DNA from: Streptomyces sp. ICC1
GTDB lineage: Bacteria > Actinomycetota > Actinomycetes > Streptomycetales > Streptomycetaceae
Assembly (NCBI RefSeq): GCF_003287935.1
Contig: NZ_CP030287.1
Coordinates: 1,550,001 to 1,614,000, forward strand
Direction: 5' to 3'
Length of the DNA: 64,000 nucleotides
The notes beneath the pieces were generated by a model. The model did no database searches, was not told where the DNA came from, and saw nothing but the letters and a program-made list of their open reading frames with translations. The translations under genes and the position numbers were made by a program. Below, piece by piece: positions 62,871-64,000 of this stretch (positions are counted from its first letter, which is position 1; each line of letters starts with the position of its first letter).

Positions 62871-63753
62871 GGGCGAGCTCCTTCGTACCGAACAGACCGG
62901 CCGGGCGGACCAGGAGGACGGCGACCATCACCACGTACGGCGCGAGGTCGCCGATGCCCCGGCCGAGGAAGGCCAGCTGGCCCTGGTACCCGGTGGCCAG
63001 CGCCTCCGTGACCCCGACGATCAGGCCGCCGGCCAGTGCGCCGGTCGTGGAGTCGAGGCCGCCCAGGATCGCCGCGGGGAAGGCCTTGAGCGCGGCCAGG
63101 GAGGTGGCGCGCTCCAGGCCGGGCGTCGGGAAGACCGTCAGGAAGAGCGCGGCGACGGCGGCCAGTGCCCCGGCCACCGCCCAGGCCGCGAGCGAGACCC
63201 GGCCCAGGCGCACGCCCATCAGCGCGGCGGTCTCGGGCTTCTCGGCGGCGGCCCGCATCGCCACCCCCCACGAGGTGTGGCGGAACACGAGCAGGAAGAC
63301 GGTGATCAGCAGACCGGCGGCCAGGATGGCGGCGATCCGGGTCTCGGCCAGCGTGACGGGGCCCAGGTGCACGACGCGGTCGCCCCACGGGTCGCCGAGC
63401 GGGAGCACGTCGGTGCCGATGCGCCGGGTGAGGTCGGTGATGAGGAGGATGTCGACGCCGATGGTGACGATGGCCAGCACGCTCTGGTCCTGACCCCGGT
63501 AGCGCCGCATCACCAGGAACTCGATCGCCGCGCCGACCGCGGCGGCCGCCAGGGTGCCGGCAGCGAGGGCGGGCCAGAAACCGATCTCCTCGTGCAGGGT
63601 CGCCGTGACGTACCCGCCGGCCAGCAGGAGCGAGGCGTGGGCGAAGTTGACCACCTCGGTGGCCTTGAAGATGATCACGAAGCCGAGGGCGATGAGCGCG
63701 TAGACGCTGCCCATCGAAATTCCGCCGAAGAGCAGTTCGAGGAAGGTGCTCAC
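62863..63753 (-). CDS. livH: LivH-type ABC permease
   Basis: 296 residues, about eight membrane helices, with G-S-V-Y-A-L-I-A-L-G-F-V-I-I-F-K-A-T-E-V-V-N-F-A-H and A-I-L-G-G-L-D-S-T-T-G-A typical of LivH. GTG 63753 overlaps the ATP-binding gene stop by 4 bases. Confidence 0.93.
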   Translation of the reverse strand: MSTFLELLFGGISMGSVYALIALGFVIIFKATEVVNFAHASLLLAGGYVTATLHEEIGFWPALAAGTLAAAAVGAAIEFLVMRRYRGQDQSVLAIVTIGVDILLITDLTRRIGTDVLPLGDPWGDRVVHLGPVTLAETRIAAILAAGLLITVFLLVFRHTSWGVAMRAAAEKPETAALMGVRLGRVSLAAWAVAGALAAVAALFLTVFPTPGLERATSLAALKAFPAAILGGLDSTTGALAGGLIVGVTEALATGYQGQLAFLGRGIGDLAPYVVMVAVLLVRPAGLFGTKELARV

Positions 63754-64000
63754 GCGGCCGGGTCCTCCTCTCCGAGGTACGCGCGGATCACCGCGGGGTC
63801 GTTCTGCACCTGCGCGGGGGTCCCGCCGCCGATGCGCCTGCCGAAGTCGAGTACGGTCACCGCGTCCGCGAGCCGCATCACCACCCCCATGTCGTGTTCG
63901 ACCAGCACGATCGAGATTCCGAGGCCGTCACGGACGCCGGCGATGACGGCGGCCGTGCGGTGGCGCTCGTCCGCGGTCATGCCGGCGACGGGTTCGTCCA
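63750..64000 (-). CDS. livG: LivG-type ABC ATP-binding protein (N-terminal part outside window)
   Basis: The C-terminal 83 residues are visible, starting in the Walker B region D-E-P-V-A-G-M-T and followed by V-L-V-E-H-D-M-G-V-V-M-R-L-A-D (H-loop) and the P-A-x-V-x-x-D-P-A-V-I-R-A-Y-L-G-E end signature of LivG/LivF. The gene runs off the right edge; the order ATPase-livH-livM-binding protein suggests a second ATPase (livF) further right. Confidence 0.92.
   Translation of the reverse strand, partial: DEPVAGMTADERHRTAAVIAGVRDGLGISIVLVEHDMGVVMRLADAVTVLDFGRRIGGGTPAQVQNDPAVIRAYLGEEDPAA

Overview
The window is very GC-rich actinobacterial chromosome, almost certainly Streptomyces or a close relative. 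The evidence is the strong G/C third-position bias, many GTG starts, mycothiol-type DinB proteins, DUF6158- and DUF6381-like small proteins, a CebR/CebE cellobiose locus, a HelR RNA-polymerase motor with a rifamycin-type element, and an EACC1/caspase pair. I see no rRNA, tRNA, CRISPR array, phage module or transposase. About 60 genes or gene remnants are supported, mostly short transcription units typical of chromosome-arm or accessory sequence.

Region by region. 1-4.3 kb: 3' part of a GH31 glycosidase with CBM32 and lectin domains, a phosphotransferase and a YunG-like protein. 4.3-8.2 kb: a 191-bp element with 36-bp terminal inverted repeats, half an MFS transporter with its operator still present, a DUF6158-like protein, and an intact TetR/MFS efflux pair; the element end recurs alone at 8159. 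8.2-19.8 kb: carboxylesterase/DinB pair, a solenoid-repeat membrane protein, a PHP phosphoesterase, VOC proteins, a DinB-GNAT fusion, a 2OG-Fe oxygenase and three secreted or lipid-anchored proteins. 19.8-24.7 kb: redox block with FprA behind an iron box, a dinucleotide-binding reductase, a molybdopterin enzyme with a cytochrome b partner, and OhrR/Ohr with two operators. 24.7-31.7 kb: allantoicase, a frameshifted secreted-protein pseudogene, dienelactone hydrolase, P450, VOC and YdeI-like proteins.

32.2-36.4 kb is a decayed cellulose-utilisation locus. cebR and two perfect CebR boxes are intact, but cebE has lost its 3' third, no cebF, cebG or bglC follows, and a GH6 cellulase has lost its 5' part. 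HPP-family and unidentified fragments lie alongside. 36.4-45.7 kb holds alpha/beta hydrolases, two serine beta-lactamase-like hydrolases, MerR and LysR regulators with divergent neighbours, an acyltransferase, two tiny secreted peptides and a polytopic membrane protein.

45.7-51 kb: helR with a palindrome matching the rifamycin-associated element, then a Fur-family regulator divergent from katG. 51-55.6 kb: SMI1/KNR4 protein, a NarL-type two-component pair and a Tat-exported sulfite-oxidase-family enzyme. 55.7-58.8 kb: EACC1 plus a caspase with a long alpha-solenoid, a predicted conflict or cell-suicide module and the most unusual system here. 58.9-64 kb: a DMT transporter, a MepB-like protein and a tightly overlapped branched-chain amino-acid ABC operon running off the right edge.

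The main themes are oxidative/redox defence (ohr, katG, two molybdoenzymes, fprA), antibiotic and toxicant handling (helR, efflux, phosphotransferase), and visible genome erosion in the cellulose locus and at several gene fragments.
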